Program-made: the position numbers and the translations under genes | Notes under the pieces: generated by a model | The model's database searches: none | What the model saw: only the letters and a program-made list of their open reading frames with translations | What the model was told of the DNA's origin: nothing | Shown: piece after piece, positions 7,641-17,400 of the stretch | How the letters are laid out: the number at the start of each line of letters is the position of its first letter | Position numbering within the stretch: the first letter of the stretch is position 1 | Source: Planctomycetota bacterium | GTDB lineage: Bacteria; Planctomycetota; Phycisphaerae; Sedimentisphaerales; Anaerohalosphaeraceae | Reading direction: 5' to 3' | DNA: 53,562 nucleotides | Assembly: GCA_016873215.1 (NCBI GenBank) | Contig: VGXU01000011.1 | Coordinates: 1 to 53,562 of the forward strand

Positions 7641-9827
7641 GTGATGAAAAAGCTGAGTTTTGCCCTGATGTTGTGTCTGTCCTGCCTGTTTGGTTCCAGT
7701 CTTTACGCGGCCTACGGCGGCGGTAGCGGAATTGAAGAAGATCCGTACTTGATCCAAACCGCCGAACACATGAACGAAATCGGTCTGCATTCGGAAGACT
7801 GGAGCAGCTATTTTGTCCTGATGAACGATATTGATATGTCCGCCTACGGCGGTACGACATACAACATCATTGGCAATTCCACGACAAAATTCACCGGCAA
7901 TTTTAACGGCGCCAGCCATGTCATCCGAAATTTTACTTATGCCACTGCAGCGGCAGCCGAATATACCGGCCTGTTTGGCTACATTGGTCCGGCCGGGCAA
8001 GTTGGAAATCTGACTCTGGCTGCCGCATCGGTTCAGGGCGATTGGGATGTTGGCGTGCTGGCCGGGTACAATGCCGGCAGTATCACCCATTGCTCCAGTA
8101 CAGGGGTAGTTGACGGAGATGAATTTGTCGGCGGCCTGATCGGTGAAAACGAAGGTTCCGTAATAAAGAGTTATTCTCTCTGTTCTATCGATGGTTGCGA
8201 CAATTGCGGGTGATTAGCGGGTTCAAACACAGGGAATGTCAGCCAATGTTATGCCGGCGGAAATATTCTCGGCATTTGGGATACGGGCGGATTGGTTGGC
8301 GACAATACCGGAACGGTTATCGACAGTTATGCCGCAGGAATGGTTACAGGTGATAACAGTCATGGGGGATATATCGGTGGATTAATCGGGGTTAATTCCG
8401 GGCCTGTCAGCAATTGTTATGCAGCGGGAGCGGTTTCCGGTTTTGCGTATGTGGGCGGGTTAATCGGGGATAACGGCAGTACTGTGGGTAACTGTTTCTG
8501 GGACACGGAGACGTCCGGCCAGGCGACCAGCGCCGGGGGAGAGGGCAAAACGACCGCCGAAATGCAGACGCTTTCGACGTTTGCGGACGGGGGGTGGGAT
8601 TTCAGTGCCGACGACGGGGATGCGGCTGACTGGCTGATGCCGGCGGTTTCTTATCCCCGCTTGGCGTGGGAAAAAATTATTACTTTTTCTCCCGACGGGG
8701 GAACGTATCTGAGCAAGCAACATGTGATAATCACCTATCCGTCACCGACAGCGACAATTCATTATACGGTGAATGGCAATACCCCAACCGAAAGCGATCC
8801 CGTGATTGCATCCGGCTCCAGTGTGTTAATCAGCAAATCTATGACGCTGAAGGCGAGAGCCTGGGAAGAAGGTTTGAATCCGAGTGAAATCAAGTCGGCG
8901 AATTATCAAATCGATTTGATTTGTCCGACTGCGGATTTAAACGGCGATTGCAAGGTAAATTTAGAAGATTTTGCTATCCTGTCCCAATGGTGGCTGGGAG
9001 TCTGCAATGTAACCAACGGCTGGTGCGGCGGTGCGGATTTAGACGCTTCAGGCCTGATCGACACCGACGAACTTGAGGATGTGACGAGGGACAATCTGGA
9101 GGAAGAAGAGGTTGCCAGCCATATCAAGGAGCTTACGGTAATCGCACAGCGGGATTATGGAGATGCCCATATTCAGCAATATTACGGCAAGACAATGACG
9201 TATGACATATATATCCAGGTCAGCACCGACGCAACAGTAACGGCTGTTGAGTTTACAACACCTGCAGGAAATACCTTCAGCATACCTGCGACCGTTTATA
9301 CATGGAGAGAATCGCATCCGGACGGATTACTTTCATATGGACTGGGAATAATCAATCCCGATTGGCTTCTCTGGGAGTATGAATATAAATTTTTCAATGA
9401 AAGCTCGCTGGATGCATACGGGGACGGGTTATATACCTTTACCGTCCATTATACCGACGGAGGAAGTCAGCAGACTACCGCCTGGTTTGGCATCCCAGAA
9501 ACAACGGATCCAATTCCAACGCCGACACAGATTCCGACATTTACCAGCTTTGTGAACGGTCAGACGGTCAATTCTCCGGTTACATTTACATGGCAGGCCT
9601 GTACGGACCCGGCAATTCAGGCTATGGCAATGGGTATTGTGTATGTCGATTTCTGGTCATTTGAGGATACGACTGCAACCGGACTTGCGGCACCGATCTC
9701 GTTATCCGCAGGCGAACATGATGTCTGGCTGTTATTTGAGTCTTATTACGGCTATGACAATGAAGACGGTATTTCAGTCGGCGCCTGCAAACAGAATCAA
9801 AGCCATTACAAGATTACAGTCAACTGA
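7641..9827 (+). pseudogene. GLUG/dockerin surface protein gene with an in-frame TGA
   Basis: The reading frame runs 728 codons from a signal peptide (MKKLSFALMLCLSCLF) to a TGA stop at 9825, interrupted only by TGA at 8211-8213 (codon 191). Sequence on both sides belongs to one protein. GLUG-type repeats (GGLIGENEGSV, then LAGSNTGNVSQCYAGG, GGLVGDNTGTV, GGLIGVNSGPV) continue across the stop, about residues 150-285. After these come a chitobiase-like C-terminal domain (about 349-423, FSPDGGTYLSK), a dockerin-like repeat with Ca-binding Asp/Asn residues (about 428-480, ADLNGDCKVNLEDF), and a C-terminal beta-rich domain. Family role is secretion and adhesion or polysaccharide binding. The repeat pattern predicts Gly where TGA stands, so one G-to-T change from GGA would explain it. 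It may be a recent pseudogene, a read-through gene or a base-call error. It has a strong promoter and a terminator. Confidence 0.75.
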
Positions 9828-9862
9828 CAATTAAAGATTGTTGGATGATTCAGGTTTTTCAC

Positions 9863-9896
9863 AAAGGCGGGGCTTTTTATGCCCCGCCTTTTTTGT
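9863..9896 (+). terminator. Rho-independent terminator
   Basis: The stem AAAGGCGGGGC / GCCCCGCCTTT with a 7-nt loop (TTTTTAT) is followed by a T-run. It lies 36 bases after the surface-protein gene's final stop and is a near-ideal intrinsic terminator. Confidence 0.92.
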
Positions 9897-10063
9897 TTTT
9901 GAGGTCGTCGTTGATTGCGGTGAAAGAGGGGGGCTTTGGGGGTGTTTTTGGGGCGGGATGGGGTAAAATCAGGGGGAAACGGGGAAAAGCAGTTTTTTTA
10001 GAGTAATGAGGATGAGTTATGTGTGTAGTAATATGGAACGGTCGTTTCTGTTAAGGGTTTTGG

Positions 10064-10183
10064 ATGCTTGAAGATGCACTGCTCATTTTGAGGTTCCGGT
10101 ACGGCAGCGCCGAAGCGCTTGGCCGGATTTATGAGAAGTACCGGCATTACCTGCTGATTTATTGGCTTGACGAGATGCACTAA
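10064..10183 (+). pseudogene. Fragment of an ECF-type RNA polymerase sigma factor
   Basis: A 39-codon frame starting at ATG 10064 encodes MLEDALLILRFRYGSAEALG followed by RIYEKYRHYLL. This is the usual opening of planctomycete ECF sigma factors, the first helix of region 2.1. The similarity stops about 30 residues in and the frame ends after LIYWLDEMH, so regions 2.2-2.4 and 4 are missing. Nothing like the rest is visible before the converging nfnB gene. It is therefore a truncated relic, not a functional factor. The remainder of the 9897-10193 gap is GC-rich with no other recognised feature. Assignment rests on memory of the family pattern. Confidence 0.5.
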
Positions 10184-10193
10184 GGGTTCGTTT

Positions 10194-11657
10194 CTATTTT
10201 GTTTTCAGATACTCATTGATTGCGGCGGCGGCGATGCGTCCCTGGCCCATCGCCAGAATGACGGTTGCAGCGCCAAGAACGATGTCCCCGCCGGCATAGA
10301 CGCCATCGAGGTTAGTTTTGCAATTGTCATCGACGACGATATTTCCCCACTTGTTAAATTGCAGATTCGGCGTGGTCTGCTGGATAAGCGGGTTTGAGCC
10401 GTTGCCGATGGCGACGATGACGGTATCGACATCGATTGTAAATTCGCTGCCGGGGATTTCGACGGGCCGGCGTCGGCCGGAGTCGTCGGGTTCGCCGAGT
10501 TGGTATCGCAGATTTTCGATACCGATGACACTGCCTTTGTCATCGCCGAGGATGCGTTTTGGATTTTGGAGGGTGCAGAAGATGACGCCTTCTTCTTTGG
10601 CGTGGTGGACTTCTTCGACACGTGCGGGCATTTCGACTTCGCTGCGGCGGTAGATGAGATAGACTTTTTCTGCGCCGAGGCGGACGGCCATACGCGCGGA
10701 GTCCATCGCGACGTTTCCGCCGCCGAGGACGGCGACTTTTTTGCTTACGGCGATGGGTGTGTCGGCGCCTTTGCCGAAGGCGTAGGCTTTCATCAGGTTT
10801 GCGCGGGTGAGATATTCGTTTGCGCTATAGACGCCGACGAGCTGTTCGCCGGGGATATTCATAAATTTGGGGAGTCCTGCGCCGACGCCGATATAGACGG
10901 CATCGAATTTGTCTTCCGTCATCAATTCATCAATGGTGCGGGTTCTGCCGACGATGAAGTTGCAGACGATATGGACGCCCATTTTTTCGAGGACGTCGAT
11001 TTCTTTCTGGACGATGGCCTTGGGCAGGCGGAATTCGGGGATACCGTAAATCATTACGCCGCCGGGCTTGTGGAAGGCTTCGAAGACGGTGACATCGTGT
11101 CCCGCACGGCGGGTGTCTGCGGCGGCGACGATACCGCCGGGGCCTGAGCCGATGACGGCGACCTTTTTGCCGGTGGCGGGGGCGACCGTGGGGATACCGC
11201 CGTTCTGGTCGAGGTCAGCGACGAAACGTTCGATTCTTCCGATGGAGACGCTCATCGCGACGTCTTTGTATTTTTTGCCTACGGTGCAGGTTTCCTGGCA
11301 CTGGACTTCCTGCGGGCAAACGCGTCCGCAGACGGCGGGCAGGAGGGAATTTTGTTTAATGATTGCCAAAGCTCTGGCGAAATCGCCGTCGGCGACGGCT
11401 CCGAGGAAATCACGAATTTGGATTCGCACGGGACAACCTTCGACGCAGGGAGCGTTGGCACACTGGAGGCAGCGAAGGGCTTCGAGTCGCGCCTGCGTTT
11501 CGGTATAACCCTGGGCGACTTCTTTAACGTTGCTCCGGCGGGCGTGTTCATCCTGCGAGGGCATGGCCTGCGGGGGGATCATATAACGGTCTTTGGCTTT
11601 TAATTCGCCTTTGGCTTTTTTCTCGAGCATTTCCTGTAATAATTTTTTGCAATCCAC
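10194..11657 (-). CDS. nfnB: NfnB-type NADPH:ferredoxin oxidoreductase large subunit (GltD-like)
   Basis: The 487-residue flavoprotein resembles the glutamate synthase small-subunit family. It has an N-terminal Cys-rich [4Fe-4S] domain (CLQCANAPCVEGCP near residue 63 and CGRVCPQEVQCQETC near residue 110), a first FAD dinucleotide-binding motif GSGPGGIVAAA (about 171) and a second NADPH-binding motif GGGNVAMDSARMA (about 313), ending with GVYAGGDIVLGAATV. Alone it could be a glutamate synthase subunit. Here it follows an NfnA-like gene with a 41-bp gap, the arrangement of NfnAB, which couples NADH and ferredoxin oxidation to NADP reduction by electron bifurcation. No large glutamate synthase subunit is nearby. 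The start is GTG with a weak ribosome site. A SudAB-type sulfide dehydrogenase is the main alternative. Confidence 0.82.
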   Translation of the reverse strand: MDCKKLLQEMLEKKAKGELKAKDRYMIPPQAMPSQDEHARRSNVKEVAQGYTETQARLEALRCLQCANAPCVEGCPVRIQIRDFLGAVADGDFARALAIIKQNSLLPAVCGRVCPQEVQCQETCTVGKKYKDVAMSVSIGRIERFVADLDQNGGIPTVAPATGKKVAVIGSGPGGIVAAADTRRAGHDVTVFEAFHKPGGVMIYGIPEFRLPKAIVQKEIDVLEKMGVHIVCNFIVGRTRTIDELMTEDKFDAVYIGVGAGLPKFMNIPGEQLVGVYSANEYLTRANLMKAYAFGKGADTPIAVSKKVAVLGGGNVAMDSARMAVRLGAEKVYLIYRRSEVEMPARVEEVHHAKEEGVIFCTLQNPKRILGDDKGSVIGIENLRYQLGEPDDSGRRRPVEIPGSEFTIDVDTVIVAIGNGSNPLIQQTTPNLQFNKWGNIVVDDNCKTNLDGVYAGGDIVLGAATVILAMGQGRIAAAAINEYLKTK

Positions 11658-11698
11658 AGTACGATTCCAATCGTCAATCGAAAATCATCAATCGTTAA

Positions 11699-12547
11699 TT
11701 ACTTCAGACCGATTTTGCATTTGTGCTGCTGATACTGTTCGAGGGCCTGTTTTTCGAGGTCTTTGTAGGCGTTCATTCGTTTGGTCATTTGTTCGAAGTT
11801 GACGAGATGGCCGTCGAATTCGGGGCCATCGACGCAGACGAATTTTGTTTTGCCGCCGACTTCGACGCGGCATCCGCCGCACATGCCGGTTCCGTCCACC
11901 ATAATCGTATTCAGCGAGACCTGCGTCGGGACGTTGTATTTTTTCGTCGTTTCGCAGCAGAATTTCATCATAATCGTCGGACCGATGGCGACGGCGAGAT
12001 TGGGTTTTGGGTTGCGCCGGCATATTTCATCAAGAGGCTGGGTGACGAGGGCTTTTCGGCCATAGGAGCCGTCATCGGTGACGACGATGAGTTCGTCGCT
12101 GACGGCCTTGAATTCGTCTTCGAGAATGAGAAGGTCTTTTGTTCTTGCGCCGAGGATGCTGACGATTTTGTTTCCGGCCTGTTTCATCGCCGCGGCGATG
12201 GGCAGCAGCGGCGCGTTGCCGATACCTCCGCCGACGCAGACGACGGTGCCGAAATTTTCAATGTGTGTTGGTTTTCCGAGCGGGCCGGCGACATAGCCAA
12301 GAGATTGTCCGGGCTGAAGGTCGGCCAGTTGCGTCGTGGCTTTTCCGACGCGCTGGAAGATGAGGCGAATGGTGCCGTTATTTTTATCCGCCCCGGCGAT
12401 AGTCAGCGGGATGCGCTCGCCGGCGTCGAGGTCGGGCGAAACGATGACGAATTGCCCGGCCCGGCAGGTGCGAACCACGAGAGGGGCTTCGACGTCCATC
12501 AGAAACACGTTTTGGGACAATTGCTTTTTTAGTACGATTTTGTACAC
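11699..12547 (-). CDS. nfnA: NfnA-type ferredoxin-NADP oxidoreductase subunit
   Basis: The 282-residue protein belongs to the ferredoxin-NADP reductase/dihydroorotate dehydrogenase electron-transfer (PyrK-like) family. Visible are the FAD-binding RIPLTIA block (about residue 45), the NAD-binding GGGIGNAPLLPIA segment (about 105), and a C-terminal [2Fe-2S] site CGGC...C in GMCGGCRVEVGGKTKFVCVD (about 223-242). It is the first gene of a two-gene operon with nfnB. The start is GTG, preceded by AAGGA. The family includes NfnA, SudA and PyrK; a pairing with a GltD-like subunit and no pyrD nearby favours NfnA. In the cell the complex would balance NADH, NADPH and ferredoxin, a typical feature of anaerobic metabolism. 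Confidence 0.82.
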   Translation of the reverse strand: MYKIVLKKQLSQNVFLMDVEAPLVVRTCRAGQFVIVSPDLDAGERIPLTIAGADKNNGTIRLIFQRVGKATTQLADLQPGQSLGYVAGPLGKPTHIENFGTVVCVGGGIGNAPLLPIAAAMKQAGNKIVSILGARTKDLLILEDEFKAVSDELIVVTDDGSYGRKALVTQPLDEICRRNPKPNLAVAIGPTIMMKFCCETTKKYNVPTQVSLNTIMVDGTGMCGGCRVEVGGKTKFVCVDGPEFDGHLVNFEQMTKRMNAYKDLEKQALEQYQQHKCKIGLK

Positions 12548-12695
12548 TTTTTATTCCTTAATCCGACAGTCCGCAAAAGGCGGTTATTGTATCCGAAGTC
12601 GGGGTAATTTCCATCTTTATTTTATTACCAGACTTGGCGTGCGATAACGTACATAATTCTTCTAATCGAAGACATCTGTTTTTTTAATGACGCTG

Positions 12696-12736
12696 TAAAA
12701 CAAAAGAGGCTTTGAGGAAGTTGTCCCCAAAGCCTT
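12696..12736 (-). terminator. Rho-independent terminator for the minus-strand secreted protein gene
   Basis: Read on the minus strand, AGGCTTTGGGG and CCTCAAAGCCT form an 11-bp stem with one mismatch or wobble, followed by CTTTTGTTTT. It starts about 20 bases after the stop of the gene ending at 12756. Confidence 0.85.
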
Positions 12737-12755
12737 TGGACGGGTTTGATGTCTG

Positions 12756-15700
12756 TTATATGGAAAAGCCGGAATCCAGCCATTCGCTGATTAACTGTTC
12801 GAGGTCATCGGCGTCCACCTGATGGGTTTTGTTGTAGTCGCTGTCGTCGCACCAGTAGGGTTCGCCGCAGGTTTGCAGCCAATGATCTGCCAGGAGGGCG
12901 AAATCGCTGAAGTTCACGTAGCAGTCCCTGACGCCGGCCCATTCGGGGCCTGAGATGTCGGCAAAGGGGCAAGTGACATTGCTGGTATAGCGTACCTGAT
13001 AGTATGCGCCGTTTATATACCAATCCCGGTTTTCGATTTTGAGGTAGTATCGTCCGCTGACGGGACAAGTCCAGCAGAAGCTCATCATGGAGCTGGAATA
13101 GCGTGCGATTTCATAGATATCGTCATTCCCGTTTCGGCCGTGCAGCGAGAGGGCGAAATAGGTTTCAGTCGTAGGCTGCAGTTCGAAGCAATATTCGGCG
13201 CCTTTAACGGCGTCAAAAGCGAAAACAGCCGTGCGTTTTGAAACCTCATCGAGTTGTCCATCCATCCAGACGTCCTGCTGGAGAACAGGCGGATTTTCGA
13301 GGACGAGATTGACATTTTTGAGCAGCGGATACCGCAGATACGCTTCAACAACGCTTTCTATCGTGATGGCGTCCAAATCCGTCAGATTCAGGCCGAACAG
13401 CGGAGTAAAGGCACGAACATACCCTTGCCAGCCCAGCGGGATGCCATCCAGTTGATAAGGACCGGGGGCGGCAATCATTGTGGAAGCGACGACGCTTTCG
13501 TCGGGATTCTCCAGGTCAACAAAGGCCTGAATGTAAATCGGCGCGCCGATATAGCCGTTATAGGAAACGGTTCCGGACAATGTGCTGCAGGTGCCGATTT
13601 GAATCTGCGTTTCGTTAATATCTTTTGCCGTATAGTACCAGTCTTCCCATCTCCGCCAGAAACTGTTGAGCGAAATATAGCGACCATTGATACCGGCCGG
13701 GATTATCCAGGAGGGGACGCGGAAGCAAATACGATTATCGTTCAGAAGGACTTCGATTAAAGCAATATTACTCCACATGGCGGCAGGGGAAGCGTAGTGT
13801 ATTCCCGGACCCCCGTAAATCTGCAAATCGGCGTGAATGCCGTCGCCATAGACAATATGTATGCGGAGTGAACCGGGGACTTCGGGCTGTGTGGGACAAT
13901 AACTGAGTATTACATCATAGACATAATAACCATTTTCAGGCATTTGGTCGCAGGTGATTTCGCCTTGGAGGTAGTTATCCCAGTCGTATCCCATATAGAG
14001 CGCGGCGATGTCCACGCCGGGGGGACAGTTTTCAATATTTTCATCGTCCCATTGTACGTCGCCGAGGGGGTCTTCAAAGATTAATTGCTCATTGAACCAG
14101 AAGTACGGCCATCCGTGTACCAATTGCCATGTCGGGATTTCCTGCCAATCAAGATGTGCGGTTGGCTGGGAATTAAACATCAGGTTCCAGTCGAACTGGG
14201 TCATTTCGGGCAGGATGCCGCCGAGTGTGGGGTCGTCCGCGAGGCCGTAGCCCATAGTAGAAGGAAGGGGCCGATTCCACCACGGGTTAAATTGCGGCGC
14301 GAGATCCCGCGGATTGACAGGCTGCGGATAACGGGGCGTCGAGCCAAGAAGCGGATTGAGGTCCAGCAGGAGGTTTTGTGTCTGTGTTTCCTGCGGCACG
14401 GCGGTTAAATTATTGAGAGAAGCGTAAGGCTGGCCCCAGAAGGACAACTGAAGATTATTGATGGAGCTATCATTGGGGTCGATTATCCCGCTGAGATAAC
14501 CCCAGCTCCAGGCATTCCAGCCACTTGTGAGATAAATGGTTGACTGCCAGTTTCCATTGCCGATGCCGACATAAGGGGAAAGGCTCTGATTCCCGTAACC
14601 GTAGTCGAAACGGAAGGAACCATTGCGGTACAGAACGACGGCGAAATTGCAGGGGTAGGATGTGTTATAGTAATGTGCGGCCCATCGGATAACGAGCTGA
14701 TCGGGGTCGGGCTGGGCGATATAGATATCGCCGCCAGCCAGGTCGGTTCGCAGATTATATCCGAAAGGTTCGATACGGATGCGGTCCGACAGATAATCAT
14801 AATATGAAGGTTCGGCGCCGGTGAAATCGATGAAGCCGTTAGAGGAGACATAGATTTGCGTGTATGTTGTGCCGAAGAAGGGGAACTCAAACGGCAGCGT
14901 GTAAATCCACATTTGGTCATCGGCGTGCCAGCCTTGGGCGGTACCCATCTCACTGAACAGGCAATCCGGCAGGACTTCGACGGTGTATGCGGGACTGCCC
15001 TGACACTGGGGTGGAGTAAACAGCACAGAGGGAGCGTAATACAAATTCCCGTTCCAGCAGTAATTGTAAGCGGGGTCGGAGTAAAGATGGCGGAGTGAGG
15101 CGGAGATTTCAGAGTCGATGACTTCAATATCACTCAATTCCCATGTGGAGGGGATACCGGCACATTGTATTGTTTGGAGAGCTCCATCTTCGGGCTGTTC
15201 AAGAATGTCCAGATTTAAATCAAGCCGTCCGACGGCCGGTTCATCGCAGCCGGCGCATTCGATATTATAGGTTCGCAGGCTTTCATAAACATAATTTTGC
15301 GCGGTATCGTTTTGCAGGGAATCCAGCAGTTGGGCCAGGCGTTCTTTGAGTTTTTGGTTTTGTGCCCGGTCTTCATTTGCGATATAGAACAGTTCGTCAT
15401 CCTGGGGGTCTGTGCCTTCGGGATTATCTTCCTGGTCCATCGAATCCATCGCCAGTTGATAATAGGTCAGGGCTTCAATCCATGTCTGTCGGGCCTGTGC
15501 AAGAGCGGCTGCGCCGTCGGCGGGCAGGACGTTCATAAATTGGGGATTTGGCAGGAGGAGGTCATTGTTGATGCTGAAACATTCACCATAGAGCTTTTGC
15601 ACGATTTTTTCTTTGTTAGCGGGGTTAAGGTCGTAGGCTGAGAAGGTCTGGATGCCGGCCTTGACGGCGGAGAGAATGCCCTTGAGCATCAGCACATCCG

Positions 15701-16295
15701 TGTAGTCCACTTCGAGGTCGTAACTCAGCGGCGGCGACATCGGGTCCATAAAGGCGTGCGTTTCTTCGGGCGTTAAAAATATCCGAAAGCGATTTTCCGG
15801 CGTTTCGGTAATGCCGTCGAGTTCGGCAAGGACGGCATTGATTTCCGTCAGGCCGTCGGTGCCGAGAGAAACGGCAATATTCAGGATAATGGCTTCGAGA
15901 TCGGCGGGGAGGTCATAAGCGTCGCGGCGGTTGATTTTCCAATCGCTGGAAAATTCGATTTCGCTGAGCATATCACCGGTCAGATGGAAGCCGTTCTGTT
16001 CGGCCAGTTCCAGTGCGCTGTCGGTTGGAGCGCCGTCATTGCGTACAGCCCACATTGCCATTCGTGACAGGGCGTGGAAGAAAATCAATTTCCGGCTTGA
16101 GGCGCAGTCGGGGCAGGCGGGGTCGTTTATGCCGGTTTTAAAGATGTCGTATCCTTCACGAATTCCCGACAGGGAACCGTTAAACAGATGCAGCCTGCCG
16201 GACGCCACATATTCGTCGGCGGTTGTCGCATACGCTGCGCCGCAGGCCAGTACGGCCAGCGCCGCGATTGTCCATGTTATCACCTTCGTCTTCAT
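12756..16295 (-). CDS. Large secreted protein with nidogen-like region and C-terminal dockerin
   Basis: The 1179-residue protein starts with a clear signal peptide (MKTKVITWTIAALAVLAC, cleavage near AYA-TT). Residues about 25-370 are helix-rich with a CPDC/CAGC pair and resemble an alpha-helical repeat region. Around 465-600 the pattern FPFFGTTYTQIYVSSNG and later LYRNGSFRFDYG matches the nidogen-like/'SSNGFIDF' beta-sheet domain found in bacterial surface proteins. Residues about 970-1100 look like carbohydrate-binding or pre-peptidase beta-domains. The last 65 residues form a dockerin-like pair: CYVNFSDFALLADHWL and HQVDADDLEQLISEWL. The ribosome site AAGGAG lies within the end of the upstream gene, whose stop codon is two bases before this start, so the two are translationally coupled. 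The protein is probably displayed at the cell surface; substrate unknown. Confidence 0.75.
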   Translation of the reverse strand: MKTKVITWTIAALAVLACGAAYATTADEYVASGRLHLFNGSLSGIREGYDIFKTGINDPACPDCASSRKLIFFHALSRMAMWAVRNDGAPTDSALELAEQNGFHLTGDMLSEIEFSSDWKINRRDAYDLPADLEAIILNIAVSLGTDGLTEINAVLAELDGITETPENRFRIFLTPEETHAFMDPMSPPLSYDLEVDYTDVLMLKGILSAVKAGIQTFSAYDLNPANKEKIVQKLYGECFSINNDLLLPNPQFMNVLPADGAAALAQARQTWIEALTYYQLAMDSMDQEDNPEGTDPQDDELFYIANEDRAQNQKLKERLAQLLDSLQNDTAQNYVYESLRTYNIECAGCDEPAVGRLDLNLDILEQPEDGALQTIQCAGIPSTWELSDIEVIDSEISASLRHLYSDPAYNYCWNGNLYYAPSVLFTPPQCQGSPAYTVEVLPDCLFSEMGTAQGWHADDQMWIYTLPFEFPFFGTTYTQIYVSSNGFIDFTGAEPSYYDYLSDRIRIEPFGYNLRTDLAGGDIYIAQPDPDQLVIRWAAHYYNTSYPCNFAVVLYRNGSFRFDYGYGNQSLSPYVGIGNGNWQSTIYLTSGWNAWSWGYLSGIIDPNDSSINNLQLSFWGQPYASLNNLTAVPQETQTQNLLLDLNPLLGSTPRYPQPVNPRDLAPQFNPWWNRPLPSTMGYGLADDPTLGGILPEMTQFDWNLMFNSQPTAHLDWQEIPTWQLVHGWPYFWFNEQLIFEDPLGDVQWDDENIENCPPGVDIAALYMGYDWDNYLQGEITCDQMPENGYYVYDVILSYCPTQPEVPGSLRIHIVYGDGIHADLQIYGGPGIHYASPAAMWSNIALIEVLLNDNRICFRVPSWIIPAGINGRYISLNSFWRRWEDWYYTAKDINETQIQIGTCSTLSGTVSYNGYIGAPIYIQAFVDLENPDESVVASTMIAAPGPYQLDGIPLGWQGYVRAFTPLFGLNLTDLDAITIESVVEAYLRYPLLKNVNLVLENPPVLQQDVWMDGQLDEVSKRTAVFAFDAVKGAEYCFELQPTTETYFALSLHGRNGNDDIYEIARYSSSMMSFCWTCPVSGRYYLKIENRDWYINGAYYQVRYTSNVTCPFADISGPEWAGVRDCYVNFSDFALLADHWLQTCGEPYWCDDSDYNKTHQVDADDLEQLISEWLDSGFSI

Positions 16296-16296
16296 T

Positions 16297-17235
16297 TTAT
16301 TTTTCTCCTTTGTTTGCGAAAGTTCTTCGCTGTTCGATTTTTTTCAGCGCGGGGTCGAAACACCCACCCTGTCCTTTTTTCATTTGATTTGCGCAATGTA
16401 TGATATAAGTTCCCTGCACGTCGAACGTCTGGTTTTGAATGTCCCAGCGGACGCAATTGCTTTCAAGCATTGCCTGCGGCGTCTGCAAAATAACGTGTCC
16501 CTGCAGAATGATTTCGGCGGATTTACCGGGTTCGATAGAGACCTTTCTACTCTGGATGGTTAATGGGATATTTTGTCCTTCGAGAAATCGGCACTGGAAA
16601 TCGCTGACGCGTATCTGCACCAGATGGCTGAAATCCGGCCAGGGTATCCGCAGGGAGTCATCTTTATCGGCAGTCTGTAATGCCACTGTTTCGAGGAATG
16701 ATTTTTTCCAATTTCCGAATGTGCCGGCGGAAGATGAATTATTCGAAGAAATTACCTTTGAATCTGAGACGGAAGAAAGGGGATTTCCGATGGCGTCGAT
16801 TTTAAGATTCTGATCTTTGGCGGTATCTGCGGAGGAAACGTTATTCGCGAGGATGGATTTTGGATTCGAGGCGAAAGAAAGCGGATTTCCGATAATATCG
16901 ATTTTGAGATTCCGGATGATCATCGCACGGCATGCGGCGGTTTTGAAGAAGCCGAGGTCGGCGCTGTCTGTTTTCAGATTTTCAAAAGCGACCGAGCCGA
17001 GAGGATTTTTGCTGTCGGGGTCGTAAAATTCGAAACGGCAGCATCCCAGTTCGTTTTTGTGGGTTGAAATGGATGAAAGGACTTTTTCGACAGCGGGGTC
17101 AATAGTCGAGCGTCTGTTGTAATCGCTGCTCAAGACATACAAAACACTCAGCGATACCAGCCAAAAAGCAAAGACAAAAACAACTTTTTGTATTCCCTTT
17201 CGGGAAACAAAGATACCCTTATTCCCGCCAAACAT
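16297..17235 (-). CDS. Membrane-anchored LptC/LptA-like protein with an internal repeat
   Basis: The start at 17235 (MFGGNKGIFVSRKG) is chosen because a GAAGGG element precedes it and the region upstream looks non-coding. The 312-residue product has one N-terminal membrane helix (about residues 17-35, VVFVFAFWLVSLSVLYVL) and a periplasmic remainder. The C-terminal third, with AEIILQGHVILQTPQAMLES and VRWDIQNQTFDVQGTY, resembles the beta-taco repeats of LptC/LptA lipopolysaccharide transport proteins, but similarity is weak. A 34-residue unit, NLKIDxIGNPLSxxS with a Ser/Asn-rich tail, occurs twice in tandem in the middle (102-bp period in DNA, near 16780 and 16883). It is the first gene of an operon with the large secreted protein, suggesting a role in presenting or exporting it. 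Function is uncertain. Confidence 0.55.
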   Translation of the reverse strand: MFGGNKGIFVSRKGIQKVVFVFAFWLVSLSVLYVLSSDYNRRSTIDPAVEKVLSSISTHKNELGCCRFEFYDPDSKNPLGSVAFENLKTDSADLGFFKTAACRAMIIRNLKIDIIGNPLSFASNPKSILANNVSSADTAKDQNLKIDAIGNPLSSVSDSKVISSNNSSSAGTFGNWKKSFLETVALQTADKDDSLRIPWPDFSHLVQIRVSDFQCRFLEGQNIPLTIQSRKVSIEPGKSAEIILQGHVILQTPQAMLESNCVRWDIQNQTFDVQGTYIIHCANQMKKGQGGCFDPALKKIEQRRTFANKGEK

Positions 17236-17400
17236 AAAGGTTTTCCCTTCTCCGTTAAAACACCATAGTATATTTATTGCCGTGTCAAAAATCAAGTATA
17301 TTCACAAAAAGATATGGCGTGTCCTGTTTTGTCTTTCAAATACTTCTCTTTCCGGCGTTTCTATTTGACTGGGCGGGGTAAAATCAGTAAGACAGCAGTA

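Noticed and set aside
8211-8260. Selenocysteine at the in-frame TGA
   Set aside because: The position fits Gly in the repeat, there is no redox motif and no convincing SECIS hairpin directly after the codon.
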